36,260 nt of DNA, taken from assembly GCA_003171255.1 (NCBI GenBank), contig PMYK01000029.1:122327-158586 (forward strand), written 5' to 3'. The position numbers were made by a program, and so were the translations under genes. Source of the DNA: Chloroflexota bacterium. GTDB taxonomy: Bacteria; Chloroflexota; Limnocylindria; Limnocylindrales; CSP1-4. This document shows, one piece after another, positions 6,715 through 13,184 of this stretch (within the stretch, counting starts at the first letter, position 1; every line of letters starts with the position of its first letter). The notes under the pieces are model-generated. The model was not told where the DNA came from, made no database searches, and saw only the letters and a list, made by a program, of their open reading frames with translations.

Positions 6715-6756
6715 CCGGCCTCTCTGGACCGGTACGCCGGCCTCACAGGACCGGCC
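6715..6756 (-). promoter_or_regulatory. Tandem PyrR-binding hairpins upstream of carA
   Basis: The boxes GGUCCUGUGAGGCC and GGUCCAGAGAGGCC both match the PyrR consensus core UCCNGNGAGGY and are separated by GGCGUACC, exactly as before carB. The two leaders are almost identical over about 50 nt here, more than needed for coding. The second hairpin abuts the GGGGAGGAG ribosome binding site of the leader peptide. Confidence 0.85.
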
Positions 6757-6770
6757 GCCAAGGTGGCCGT

Positions 6771-6779
6771 AGGTTAGCA
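6771..6779 (-). promoter_or_regulatory. Extended -10 promoter of the carA leader
   Basis: Minus strand TGCTAACCT fits the extended -10 pattern TGnTAnnnT and lies about 14-17 nt before the first PyrR box, as in the carB leader. The shared preceding TCG strengthens the match between the two promoters. Confidence 0.55.
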
Positions 6780-6962
6780 CGATAGAACAGTCTTACGTGC
6801 CCGCCCCGTCGACGACTGCGGGTATTTCGAGCCCGCGCTGGCGCAGCAACGCCGAACGCCACCTCGGTTCGCACCGAGGCATCGGTGAGGTACTGGGCGC
6901 GGCCGAGTATGCGGCCAAGTACCTCGAGGGCGGTCACTCGCTCCTCAAGACGTCCCGGCAAT

Positions 6963-7154
6963 TCAGACGAGGCGAACAATCACGATGGCGAGCACGGCGA
7001 CAAGCACTCCCACGGCAATAGCGAACGCTGCCGCAGGACGGCCGGACCGCACAGCTGGGCCTATAGGGCCGACCCCGCGCAGGGTGTTGGGTATGCCCTG
7101 ATCGTGGAGGACGTTGCGGAGCCCGGCTTGCGACTGGTCCGGCACCGGCGTCAC
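6963..7154 (-). CDS. Small protein with one C-terminal membrane helix
   Basis: 63 residues. A polar N-terminal half (DQSQAGLRNVLHDQGIPNTL) is followed by a hydrophobic helix (AAAFAIAVGVLVAVLAIVIV) ending two residues from a terminal RLV, so a tail-anchored or single-span membrane protein is expected. The GTG start overlaps the stop of the preceding gene (GTGA), indicating a translationally coupled pair. I do not recognise a family. The 180 nt between this gene and the carA promoter contains only an unconvincing TTG-started frame. Confidence 0.6.
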   Translation of the reverse strand: MTPVPDQSQAGLRNVLHDQGIPNTLRGVGPIGPAVRSGRPAAAFAIAVGVLVAVLAIVIVRLV

Positions 7155-7543
7155 GGCTTCACTGGCGTGGGAGCGACGGGCTTCACCGGGCGAAGGACCA
7201 CCGCCGCCCCCAGCATCAGCGCCGGCGCGACGCCTGCGGCAAATGCGATGCGGCGCTTGCCGGCCAGATACAACCCGGCCCCAAGGCCGACCGAGCTGGC
7301 CGCCAGCCATCGAAGAGTTAAGTCGGGCAGCTTCTGAAGCGCCTTCGTCGTAGCTTGTGCACTGGTCTGCGTGGCCTGAACGGCCCCCAGCACACGTGCG
7401 ATGAGGCTCTGGGCACCCGTCCGAGCGCCAGAGAGGGTTTCCGAAGCATGCCGGACGAGGCTCTCCCGACGCGTTTCGAGGTTGCCTTCGACGGCTGGGT
7501 CGTCGGGTGAGCCGCGCTCGGATTCAAGTTCAAGGGTCGTCAT
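7151..7543 (-). CDS. Hypothetical membrane-associated protein, 130 residues
   Basis: The N-terminal half is acidic and then amphipathic (ESLVRHASETLSGARTGAQS; QATQTSAQATTKALQKL), suggesting helices; the C-terminal part has two hydrophobic segments (WLAASSVGLGAGLYLAG and IAFAAGVAPALMLGAAVVL) and a Pro/Val/Lys-rich tail. The shape resembles small envelope-stress or DUF3618-like proteins, but I cannot assign it to a family. ATG at 7543 has only a weak AAAGAG upstream. It is divergent from the XRE regulator gene at 7752, which may control it, and is coupled to the 63-residue gene downstream. Confidence 0.65.
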   Translation of the reverse strand: MTTLELESERGSPDDPAVEGNLETRRESLVRHASETLSGARTGAQSLIARVLGAVQATQTSAQATTKALQKLPDLTLRWLAASSVGLGAGLYLAGKRRIAFAAGVAPALMLGAAVVLRPVKPVAPTPVKP

Positions 7544-7680
7544 GTCAAGTCTCTTTCTGAGTTGTATCGGAGAGGCCAGATAGAACCGGCCCACCCTCCG
7601 TGCGCTTTTCGCGCCTGATGCATCCGGGGAAGCGGGGAAACCAGGTCCACCGCCGGGAGTCGCTCCGGCCACTGTTGAAG

Positions 7681-7722
7681 TTGCATTAGAGCACTTCAGT
7701 GTGGTATTGTCAACTGTAGTTG
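7681..7722 (+). promoter_or_regulatory. Promoter and inverted-repeat operator before the first XRE gene
   Basis: TTGCAT at 7681-7686 and TATTGT at 7705-7710 are spaced 18 nt, a plausible sigma70-type promoter. Immediately after it lies CAACTGTAGTTG (7711-7722), a CAACT-GT-AGTTG inverted repeat placed over the expected transcription start, a good position for autorepression by the XRE protein encoded 30 nt downstream. Binding is inference. Confidence 0.45.
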
Positions 7723-7751
7723 TCGCCGTCCACAGTAGGACAGGAGCAAAG

Positions 7752-8126
7752 TTGGCACCCCCATTCGGGAACGTGATCAGGCAGGCACGCGAGGTTCGCG
7801 GGCTGTCGGCCGTTGACGCGTCCCGGGCCGCTAGCATCTCGGCTGCCTACCTGAGCAAGCTCGAGAACGACGCCGTCAAGCGCCCCTCGCCGCAGGTCCT
7901 CCATCAATTGAGCGTAGCGCTTGCCGTGCCGTACGCCGAGCTGATGCGCTTGAACGGCTACCGCGTGCCCGGCGAATCGGACGTGACTGCCGCCTGCGCG
8001 GTGAAGGCAGCGCTCTTCGCCGATCTCACGGACAACGAGCGCGACGAGCTCTTCGAGTACCTCACCTGGTATAGGGCCCGCCGTCGAGATTCGGCGCGGC
8101 GCATGCGTCAGGCCCTTCCGGCCTGA
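7752..8126 (+). CDS. XRE-family helix-turn-helix regulator, copy 1
   Basis: 124 residues. A HTH_3 domain occupies residues 5-65 (VIRQAREVRGLSAVDASRAA, then ISAAYLSKLEN as recognition region), followed by GYRVPGES and a helical C-terminal region ending in WYRARRR. These proteins bind short inverted repeats as dimers. Start is TTG at 7752 with AGGAG 5 nt upstream, which aligns with the start of copy 2; the frame is open from 7701. It is followed 78 nt later by a paralogue with close to 80% identity over the first 112 residues. Targets may include its own promoter and the divergent gene at 7543. Confidence 0.88.
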   Translation: MAPPFGNVIRQAREVRGLSAVDASRAASISAAYLSKLENDAVKRPSPQVLHQLSVALAVPYAELMRLNGYRVPGESDVTAACAVKAALFADLTDNERDELFEYLTWYRARRRDSARRMRQALPA

Positions 8127-8203
8127 TCGGACCTGGCGGGGGCCGCCAGATGCTAGTATCGGACACTGTGGTGGGGCGTAGCCACTGTATGACCGGAGGC
8201 CGG

Positions 8204-8569
8204 ATGGCAGCGTCGTTTGGAGAAGTGCTGAGGCGGGCGCGCGACGTGCGAGGTCTGTCGGCAGTCGACGCGTCCCGGGCGGCCGGCATCTCGGCGGCGT
8301 ACCTGAGCAAGCTCGAGAGCGACGCCGTCAAGAAGCCGTCGCCGCTCGTCTTGCACCAGTTGGCCGAGGCACTGGCGGTGCCCTATTCGGATCTCATGCG
8401 CCTGAGTGGTTACCGCGTGCCTGGCGAGTCGACGACGGATGCCGCGACCACGGTGGGTGCGGCGCTGTTCGCCGATCTCACCGACGACGAGCGCGACGAG
8501 CTGCTCGAGTACCTGGCCTGGTATCGCGCCCGAAGGCGGTCGCGCAACGGGCCGGGCCGCGCAACCTGA
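8204..8569 (+). CDS. XRE-family helix-turn-helix regulator, copy 2
   Basis: 121 residues, the tandem duplicate of the preceding regulator: by eye 88 of the first 112 residues are identical, including the whole recognition region ISAAYLSKLE and the GYRVPGES and ALFADLTD segments. Differences cluster at the N-terminus, around residues 77-85 and at the basic tail. Start is ATG at 8204 with GGAGG 4 nt upstream. The nearly unchanged recognition helix suggests that both copies bind the same or overlapping sites, leaving dosage, heterodimer formation or effector differences as reasons for keeping two. It ends 10 nt from the convergent gene at 8580. Confidence 0.88.
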   Translation: MAASFGEVLRRARDVRGLSAVDASRAAGISAAYLSKLESDAVKKPSPLVLHQLAEALAVPYSDLMRLSGYRVPGESTTDAATTVGAALFADLTDDERDELLEYLAWYRARRRSRNGPGRAT

Positions 8570-8579
8570 GTTCGACGGC

Positions 8580-8870
8580 TCAGGGCTGGGCGAGCGGCCG
8601 CTCGAGGCGCTGGACCTTTGAGGGGCCGACGGTTCCGCGGCTCTGGCGATGCTCGGCGGTGCGGTTTCCACGCCCTGGTACCCCGCTTCGGGCGAGGGCG
8701 AGGAGATCGGCCGATTCTTGCTTGGCCTCGGCCTGGTTCCGGGTCGTGTAGATGAGATCCAGTCCCTCACGCTTCTCGGCCGCCTCGCGCAGCAGTGTGT
8801 GGAACTGATCGTTCAGCCGCTCGTCGCCCGCCCGTTGGCTTGGGGTGCGGGCATTCGCGGATCGAGTCAT
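8580..8870 (-). CDS. Hypothetical protein, 96 residues
   Basis: ATG at 8870 has GGAGG 8 nt upstream and the gene starts 17 nt after the baeRF-like gene, so the two look like an operon. The first two thirds are hydrophilic and likely helical (DERLNDQFHTLLREAAEKREGL, split here at DER and GL); the last 30 residues are low in predicted structure and rich in Arg, Gly and Gln, and may be an artefact if the true gene is shorter. No family recognised. Confidence 0.5.
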   Translation of the reverse strand: MTRSANARTPSQRAGDERLNDQFHTLLREAAEKREGLDLIYTTRNQAEAKQESADLLALARSGVPGRGNRTAEHRQSRGTVGPSKVQRLERPLAQP

Positions 8871-8887
8871 GGTGTTGTCCTCCGTGC

Positions 8888-9307
8888 TCAGCTCCGCAGG
8901 GTGCGTTTCGCCGGTGAACCGGCGAAAGCGCGAATCCGCGCGAGCAACTGGGGTTCAGTCACTGGGCCGCTCTTTTCAACCTCGATGCGCCGCACCGCGC
9001 CGCGGCTGCGGTCTTGCTCCCGGATCTGATGCCCGAAATGCTCGACGACCTCGCCGTCGCCGACGAGCAGAAGGTCATCGTCGAGAGCCACGTTTGACGT
9101 CACCTGGGTGAAGAAGACCCGCATGTGCTCGTCTCGGTGGCCCTCGCTGGCCGGGTGGTCTTCCGTCGGCGGGCGTCCGGTCGAGCGGTGCCGGCCTGGG
9201 ACCAGGGAATCGATTCGTTCACGGACGGTGACCCCCTCGGGGCCCCACCGCAGAACTGTGGCTGAAGCAGCCGAGATCCACACCCCGGTGGTGCATGGGG
9301 TGGTCAT
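8888..9307 (-). CDS. baeRF-like (bacterial eRF1-related) small protein
   Basis: 139 residues. The pattern GVWISAASATVL at the N-terminus, a basic variable middle (residues 35-62), and a second half with FFTQVTSNVALDDDLLLVGDGEVVEHFGHQI, PVTEPQLLARIRAF matches short proteins of the baeRF/host-attachment-like group, a divergent release-factor fold whose cellular roles are mostly unknown. The assignment rests on layout (strand, loop, DDLLLVGxGxxxxxF, basic helix) rather than a single catalytic motif. ATG at 9307 has AGGGAG 7 nt upstream and overlaps the stop of a possible 60-residue upstream ORF. Confidence 0.6.
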   Translation of the reverse strand: MTTPCTTGVWISAASATVLRWGPEGVTVRERIDSLVPGRHRSTGRPPTEDHPASEGHRDEHMRVFFTQVTSNVALDDDLLLVGDGEVVEHFGHQIREQDRSRGAVRRIEVEKSGPVTEPQLLARIRAFAGSPAKRTLRS

Positions 9308-9486
9308 CGGGCGACTCCCTGCGCACCGGACCGGAAGTTGACCGCGAGCGAGCAGCCCTCAATCTCCCAATCGCCCATGCCCTCCCAACCGCCTATGCCC
9401 TGCCCCGGCTCCCTCGGGTGTTCTGTCGCTGCGTGCAGTCTTGGAGCAGCGCACGCGGCGTACACAAACAAGATCAGGTCGAGCAT
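9304..9486 (-). CDS. Possible 60-residue ORF coupled to the baeRF-like gene
   Basis: Starts MLDLILFVYAACAAPRL, which looks like a signal or membrane segment, and later contains two copies of a six-residue unit, GIGGWE and GMGDWE, encoded by an 18-bp tandem repeat (9365-9399). Its TGA overlaps the ATG at 9307. No good ribosome binding site is visible and no family is recognised; it may be a non-coding upstream region. Confidence 0.25.
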   Translation of the reverse strand: MLDLILFVYAACAAPRLHAATEHPREPGQGIGGWEGMGDWEIEGCSLAVNFRSGAQGVAR

Positions 9487-9715
9487 GGATTCCGTCCCGC
9501 TGCCGGCCTGACGCAGTCTCGGGGCCGAGGCATGGCACGGTGGTCGGACAGGGTCGCAGCATGCGCTTCCCGGGCCTGGATGGCAAACGGTGACCTGCGA
9601 TCCGGCACGGGCTCGGCGGCGCATCCACCCGGCTCGGTGGCCGTCAGTGCCTCGGCCTGCAGTTGCGCCAGCACCACGGCGCCGGATGGCTGATAGTCCC
9701 GCCGAGTAGGCACGA
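9487..9715. other. Intergenic region with no recognised gene
   Basis: Together with 9308-9486 this makes about 400 nt between the baeRF-like gene and the DnaJ gene. Open frames exist on both strands but none has a ribosome binding site or a recognisable protein. No tRNA, hairpin with T run, or repeat other than the 18-bp pair at 9365-9399 was found. Confidence 0.5.
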
Positions 9716-10243
9716 CTAGCCCCGAGGACGCCCTCTCCAGTCCTGGTTGGCAACCGCAGCCGCGGCGTCCCTCGGCCGGCGCTGCGACACGAGAGCCTCG
9801 ATCTCGGTTCGCAGGCGACGTCCGAAGGTCGCCCGCTGGAGCCACTCCAGGTAGTCCAGGTCGTGGCGGGCGATCTCGCCGAGAGACCAACCGGCATATC
9901 GGCCGAAATCGAGGACGGTGCCGGAGGGACGACCCGGCGGCGGGCCCGCGTGAGACGTCTCCGGCGGCGCGGCGTTCGTCGCCGGAGTCCGTTGGGCGCT
10001 GTCATCGGCACCCACGGCCGGTGCCGGTGGCTGCCCGGGAGCTGCCGCGACCCGCGAGGCATCGTAGGCGGCCCGCCTGGCGGGGTCGCCCAGCACATCC
10101 CAGGCATCGTTCAGCGCGATCATCCGACGCGGGTCGCCGCCGTGATCCGGGTGGTACTTGCGGGCGAGGATGCGGTAGGCGGCCCTGATAACCTCAGGTT
10201 CGGCACGAGTGTGAACCTGCAGCACTTCGTAGTAGTCGGGCAT
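9716..10243 (-). CDS. DnaJ-domain protein with C-terminal ExoX-C-like domain
   Basis: 175 residues. Residues 1-65 are a J domain (DYYEVLQVHTRAEPEVIRAA, the signature HPD in KYHPDHGG, then ALNDAWDVLGDPARRAAYD), which stimulates DnaK ATPase. A Pro/Ala-rich linker (about residues 66-108) leads to VLDFGRYAGWSLGEIARHDLDYLEWL, the short FGKYxGxxxxEIxxxDxxYLxWL module also found at the end of exonuclease X-type proteins. The client is unknown. The ATG at 10243 has no ribosome binding site; a TAGGCT -10 element ends 6 nt upstream, so the mRNA is probably leaderless. Confidence 0.88.
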   Translation of the reverse strand: MPDYYEVLQVHTRAEPEVIRAAYRILARKYHPDHGGDPRRMIALNDAWDVLGDPARRAAYDASRVAAAPGQPPAPAVGADDSAQRTPATNAAPPETSHAGPPPGRPSGTVLDFGRYAGWSLGEIARHDLDYLEWLQRATFGRRLRTEIEALVSQRRPRDAAAAVANQDWRGRPRG

Positions 10244-10249
10244 TGGCAG

Positions 10250-10255
10250 AGCCTA
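10250..10255 (-). promoter_or_regulatory. -10 element of the DnaJ gene (leaderless start)
   Basis: TAGGCT on the minus strand is separated by 6 nt from the ATG, placing the transcription start at or next to the A of the start codon. The same spacing is seen at 16949, 19702 and 33727. Confidence 0.45.
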
Positions 10256-10354
10256 CAGCTGGCTCCCGGTCCGCGGGTAGCGGCGGCCGCGTCTCCGGCC
10301 GGTTGGGGCGGCAATGGCCGAGAAGATTGGGTGCGCCTGACGGGCCGGACAAGC

Positions 10355-10388
10355 CAAGCGGCCCGAGGAGGGGGTCCCGGGCCGCTTG
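10355..10388. terminator. 11-bp perfect hairpin between convergent-spaced small genes
   Basis: CAAGCGGCCCG and CGGGCCGCTTG form a perfect 11-bp stem with a 12-nt loop. It lies 80 nt past the stop of the 53-residue gene and upstream of the DnaJ promoter. There is no strong T run on either side, so it is terminator-like by position and stability only. Confidence 0.5.
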
Positions 10389-10468
10389 TTATGGAGAAGG
10401 CACCCCGTCGCCGGTGTCATCAAGTGAAGGTCGTTTGGAGCGTCCCGAACGCTCTCGCCGAAACCGCC

Positions 10469-10630
10469 CTAGACGATAAACGCCAGGAAGCCGAAGAACA
10501 GACCCAGGTCAGTCCAGTCGATACTGCCGGTCGACAGCCCAGCCCTGGTCAGGACTGCGATCGCGAAGCAGATGCAGGCGACCAGGATCAACAACGATTT
10601 GTTGTTGCTAAACACCCTGTTACGAGCCAT
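10469..10630 (-). CDS. Small membrane protein, 53 residues
   Basis: ATG at 10630 is preceded by a strong GGAGGAG at 5 nt. After MARNRVFSNNKS come two hydrophobic segments (LLILVACICFAIAVLT and WTDLGLFFGFLAFIV) joined by a short loop (RAGLSTGSID), predicting a two-span membrane protein with a positive N-terminus. I do not recognise a named family. The gene stands alone between the GH94 operon end and the hairpin at 10355. Confidence 0.72.
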   Translation of the reverse strand: MARNRVFSNNKSLLILVACICFAIAVLTRAGLSTGSIDWTDLGLFFGFLAFIV

Positions 10631-10784
10631 CGAGACTCCTCCGTCAGGACGAGGCCAGCTCGACCATCGTGGAGGAGCCGGAATCGGTCCATCGCGAGCG
10701 TAGCCGGGTCCTACGCTTCGCGCTGCCTCATACGTGGCAGACGGCCGGGTCGGCGCGATCCCGTCTGGAGACGCCGCTCCGCGC

Positions 10785-13184
10785 TCACCTTAGGACGACC
10801 TCAACGTTCACTGCGGTGGTCCCGGGCTTTGGCAGGGGAACGACGTCGCCCGATACGGCGGCTCCGTCGACGACCATCGAGACGGCATTGCCCGGACCCT
10901 CGCGGCGCACCACGATCTCGTAGGCCGTGCCTCGAAACTCGCGATGGGCCTTGTAGCCGGACCACGCCGATGGCAGTGTCGGGGCCACTCGGAGGCCCTC
11001 GTACGTGGGCCGGATGCCCAGTATCCACTGCGTGGCGGCCACGAAGGTCCACGACGCCGTGCCGGTCAGCCAGGCGTTGCGGGCCATTCCGAACGACGGG
11101 TGGGTCGGGCCGCAGATGTTCTGCGGGTACGTGTACGGCTCCACCTTGTACAGGTCGGAGTCCGTCCGTGCGAGCGGCAGGATCTGGCGGTAGTACTTGT
11201 ACGCTTCGTCGCCGTGTCCGAGCATCGCCGCGGCCACGATGGACCACGTATTGGCGTGGCAGAAGATGCCGCCATTCTCCTTTGCCCCCGGCACGTAAGT
11301 CGACGTGCCCCGAACCCGGTCATCGTTGCCGTCGTAGGGCGGCCACAACAGGGCCAGCCCGAACTTCGTGTTGAGCTTTTCGTCCGCCGATGCCATTGCC
11401 TGCTCGGCTCGGTCGGCTGGAGCGACCTCGCCCAGGACGCTCCAGCTTTGGGGAATCAGGTCGATGGCCTGGTGTGCTGCGCCGGCAACGCCGATGGGCA
11501 GCCCGTCGTCGTCGAATGAGCGCACATACCAGGCGCCGTCCCAGGCGTGCTCGTTGATCGCTGCAGCCATCGAGGCGTGGAGATCGCCGAAGCGTCGGGC
11601 GTCGTCATGCCGGTCGATCTTCCGGCACAACTCGGCCAGGTCGAGCATGGCCCGGCAGAACTGCATGCCCGTCCAGACGCTCTCGGCCTTGCCCGATCCG
11701 TGGTCGACGTTGAGGGTGTCGTTCCAGTCGGAGAAGCCGGAGCGTGGCAGGCCGTGCGGGCCCAGGTTGGCCAGCGTGAAGTCGACCGCCAGGAGCATGT
11801 GCACCCAGACCGACTCCTCCGCCCCCTCAACGAACGGGACCTTCTGCGCCAGGTAGTCGAAGTCGCCGGTCTCGCGCAGGTAGGCGCAGACCGAGATGAT
11901 CAGCCACAGGTGGTCGTCGCTGAACCATTGCGGCCAGTTCGGGTACTCGGCGGCGAGTCCGGGGCCGCCCTCGAGAGTCAACGGGTAGAACTGGTGCCAG
12001 GTGTGGCCGTCGGCGAACTGCATCTGCCAGATCGTGGTCAACATGCGGCGGGCGTGGTCCGGCACGGTGTGCATCGTGCCCAGGGTGTCCTGGCCGCTGT
12101 CGCGTGTGCCCATGCCACGGCCAAGGCCGCTCTCGTAGCCGGACACGAAGCGCGACCAGTAGAGCGTTGTCCGGCACTGGACCTGGTTCCAGAAGTTGAG
12201 CATCGCGTTCGTGTCGGCGTCGGGAGTCTCGACGGTGAAGCGCGAGAGGTAGGCGCTCCAGTCGTCGCGCAAGGCTCGGAACGCGGCCGCGACGTCGGCC
12301 GGATGGGAGAAGCGCGCCACCACGCGGCCGATCTCGGCCGGCCGTTCGGTGGCACCCATGATGAAGACGATCTGACGCTCCTGCCCCGGGGCAAGCTCGA
12401 TGTCGTGGGTCAGCGAGCCGATGCTGTTGCCGCGAGGCGACGGCGCGTTCGAGGGAGTGCCCGTCTCGACGACGATTGGATCGGCCAGATCGCGGCCGCG
12501 GCCGATGAAGTCTTCGCGGTCGCAGGTGTAGCCGGCCGGGGCCTCGCTGCTGGCGAAGAAGCAGGTCAGCGGGTTGAACTTGGTGCCAACGCGGATGACG
12601 CCGCCCTCGCAGCCGGAGAAGACGATGTGCTGGGCCCAATCCAGGTTGGCGATGTCGTTGAAGGCGTCGGCGAACGAGAACTCGGCGTAGCTGAACGAGC
12701 GCAGCCGCCGCGGAGTCGCACCCGTATTCCGAACCTTCAGGACCCACAGCTCGCAAGGTGCCGGTTCATCTACTGGGCTAAGCGGAACGAAGTACGTGAT
12801 CTCGGCCGCGATCCCCCGCAACGTGCCGGAGATCCGGGTGTAGGCCGTGCCGTGGCGGCACTCGTAGGCGTCCAGGTCGACCTTCGTCGGCCGCGCCGTC
12901 GGGCTCCAGTACTCGCCCGTCTCCTGGTCCCGCAGGTAGACGTAGCGACCCGGCTGATCGACCGGGATCGAGTTGTAGCGGTAGCGGGTTACACGCCGGT
13001 TGCGCGGATCGCGGTCGAACGAGTAGCCGCCGCCGGTATTCGACACGATTCCGCCGTATCGGCCCTCGCCGATGTAGTTGAGCCAGGGCGTGGGGGTGTC
13101 GGGTCTGGTGATGACGTACTCGCGAGCGGCTTCATCGAAGTAGCCGTACTCGTTCGCGCCCGGGCCGGTATGGACCTCGGTCAT
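10785..13184 (-). CDS. GH94 family glycoside phosphorylase, second gene of pair
   Basis: 799 residues of the GH94 (formerly GT36) family, whose members use inorganic phosphate to split beta-linked disaccharides into a sugar-1-phosphate and a sugar. The N-terminal beta-sandwich begins at YGYFDEAAREYVITRPDTP; the (alpha/alpha)6 barrel carries the catalytic acid Asp486 in FSDWND, and GAKENGGIFCHANTW and WLTGTASW are conserved phosphate- and sugar-site segments. The length matches chitobiose and cellobiose phosphorylases, but specificity is not certain. The ATG at 13184 overlaps the TGA of the upstream GH94 gene (ATGA) and has GGAGA 7 nt upstream, so the two are translationally coupled. Cytoplasmic; no signal peptide. 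Confidence 0.9.
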   Translation of the reverse strand: MTEVHTGPGANEYGYFDEAAREYVITRPDTPTPWLNYIGEGRYGGIVSNTGGGYSFDRDPRNRRVTRYRYNSIPVDQPGRYVYLRDQETGEYWSPTARPTKVDLDAYECRHGTAYTRISGTLRGIAAEITYFVPLSPVDEPAPCELWVLKVRNTGATPRRLRSFSYAEFSFADAFNDIANLDWAQHIVFSGCEGGVIRVGTKFNPLTCFFASSEAPAGYTCDREDFIGRGRDLADPIVVETGTPSNAPSPRGNSIGSLTHDIELAPGQERQIVFIMGATERPAEIGRVVARFSHPADVAAAFRALRDDWSAYLSRFTVETPDADTNAMLNFWNQVQCRTTLYWSRFVSGYESGLGRGMGTRDSGQDTLGTMHTVPDHARRMLTTIWQMQFADGHTWHQFYPLTLEGGPGLAAEYPNWPQWFSDDHLWLIISVCAYLRETGDFDYLAQKVPFVEGAEESVWVHMLLAVDFTLANLGPHGLPRSGFSDWNDTLNVDHGSGKAESVWTGMQFCRAMLDLAELCRKIDRHDDARRFGDLHASMAAAINEHAWDGAWYVRSFDDDGLPIGVAGAAHQAIDLIPQSWSVLGEVAPADRAEQAMASADEKLNTKFGLALLWPPYDGNDDRVRGTSTYVPGAKENGGIFCHANTWSIVAAAMLGHGDEAYKYYRQILPLARTDSDLYKVEPYTYPQNICGPTHPSFGMARNAWLTGTASWTFVAATQWILGIRPTYEGLRVAPTLPSAWSGYKAHREFRGTAYEIVVRREGPGNAVSMVVDGAAVSGDVVPLPKPGTTAVNVEVVLR

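Noticed and set aside
6743-6979. Minus-strand frame of 78 codons between carA and the 63-residue membrane protein
   Set aside because: TTG start without ribosome binding site, no recognised family, and its end runs through the carA promoter and into the PyrR leader.
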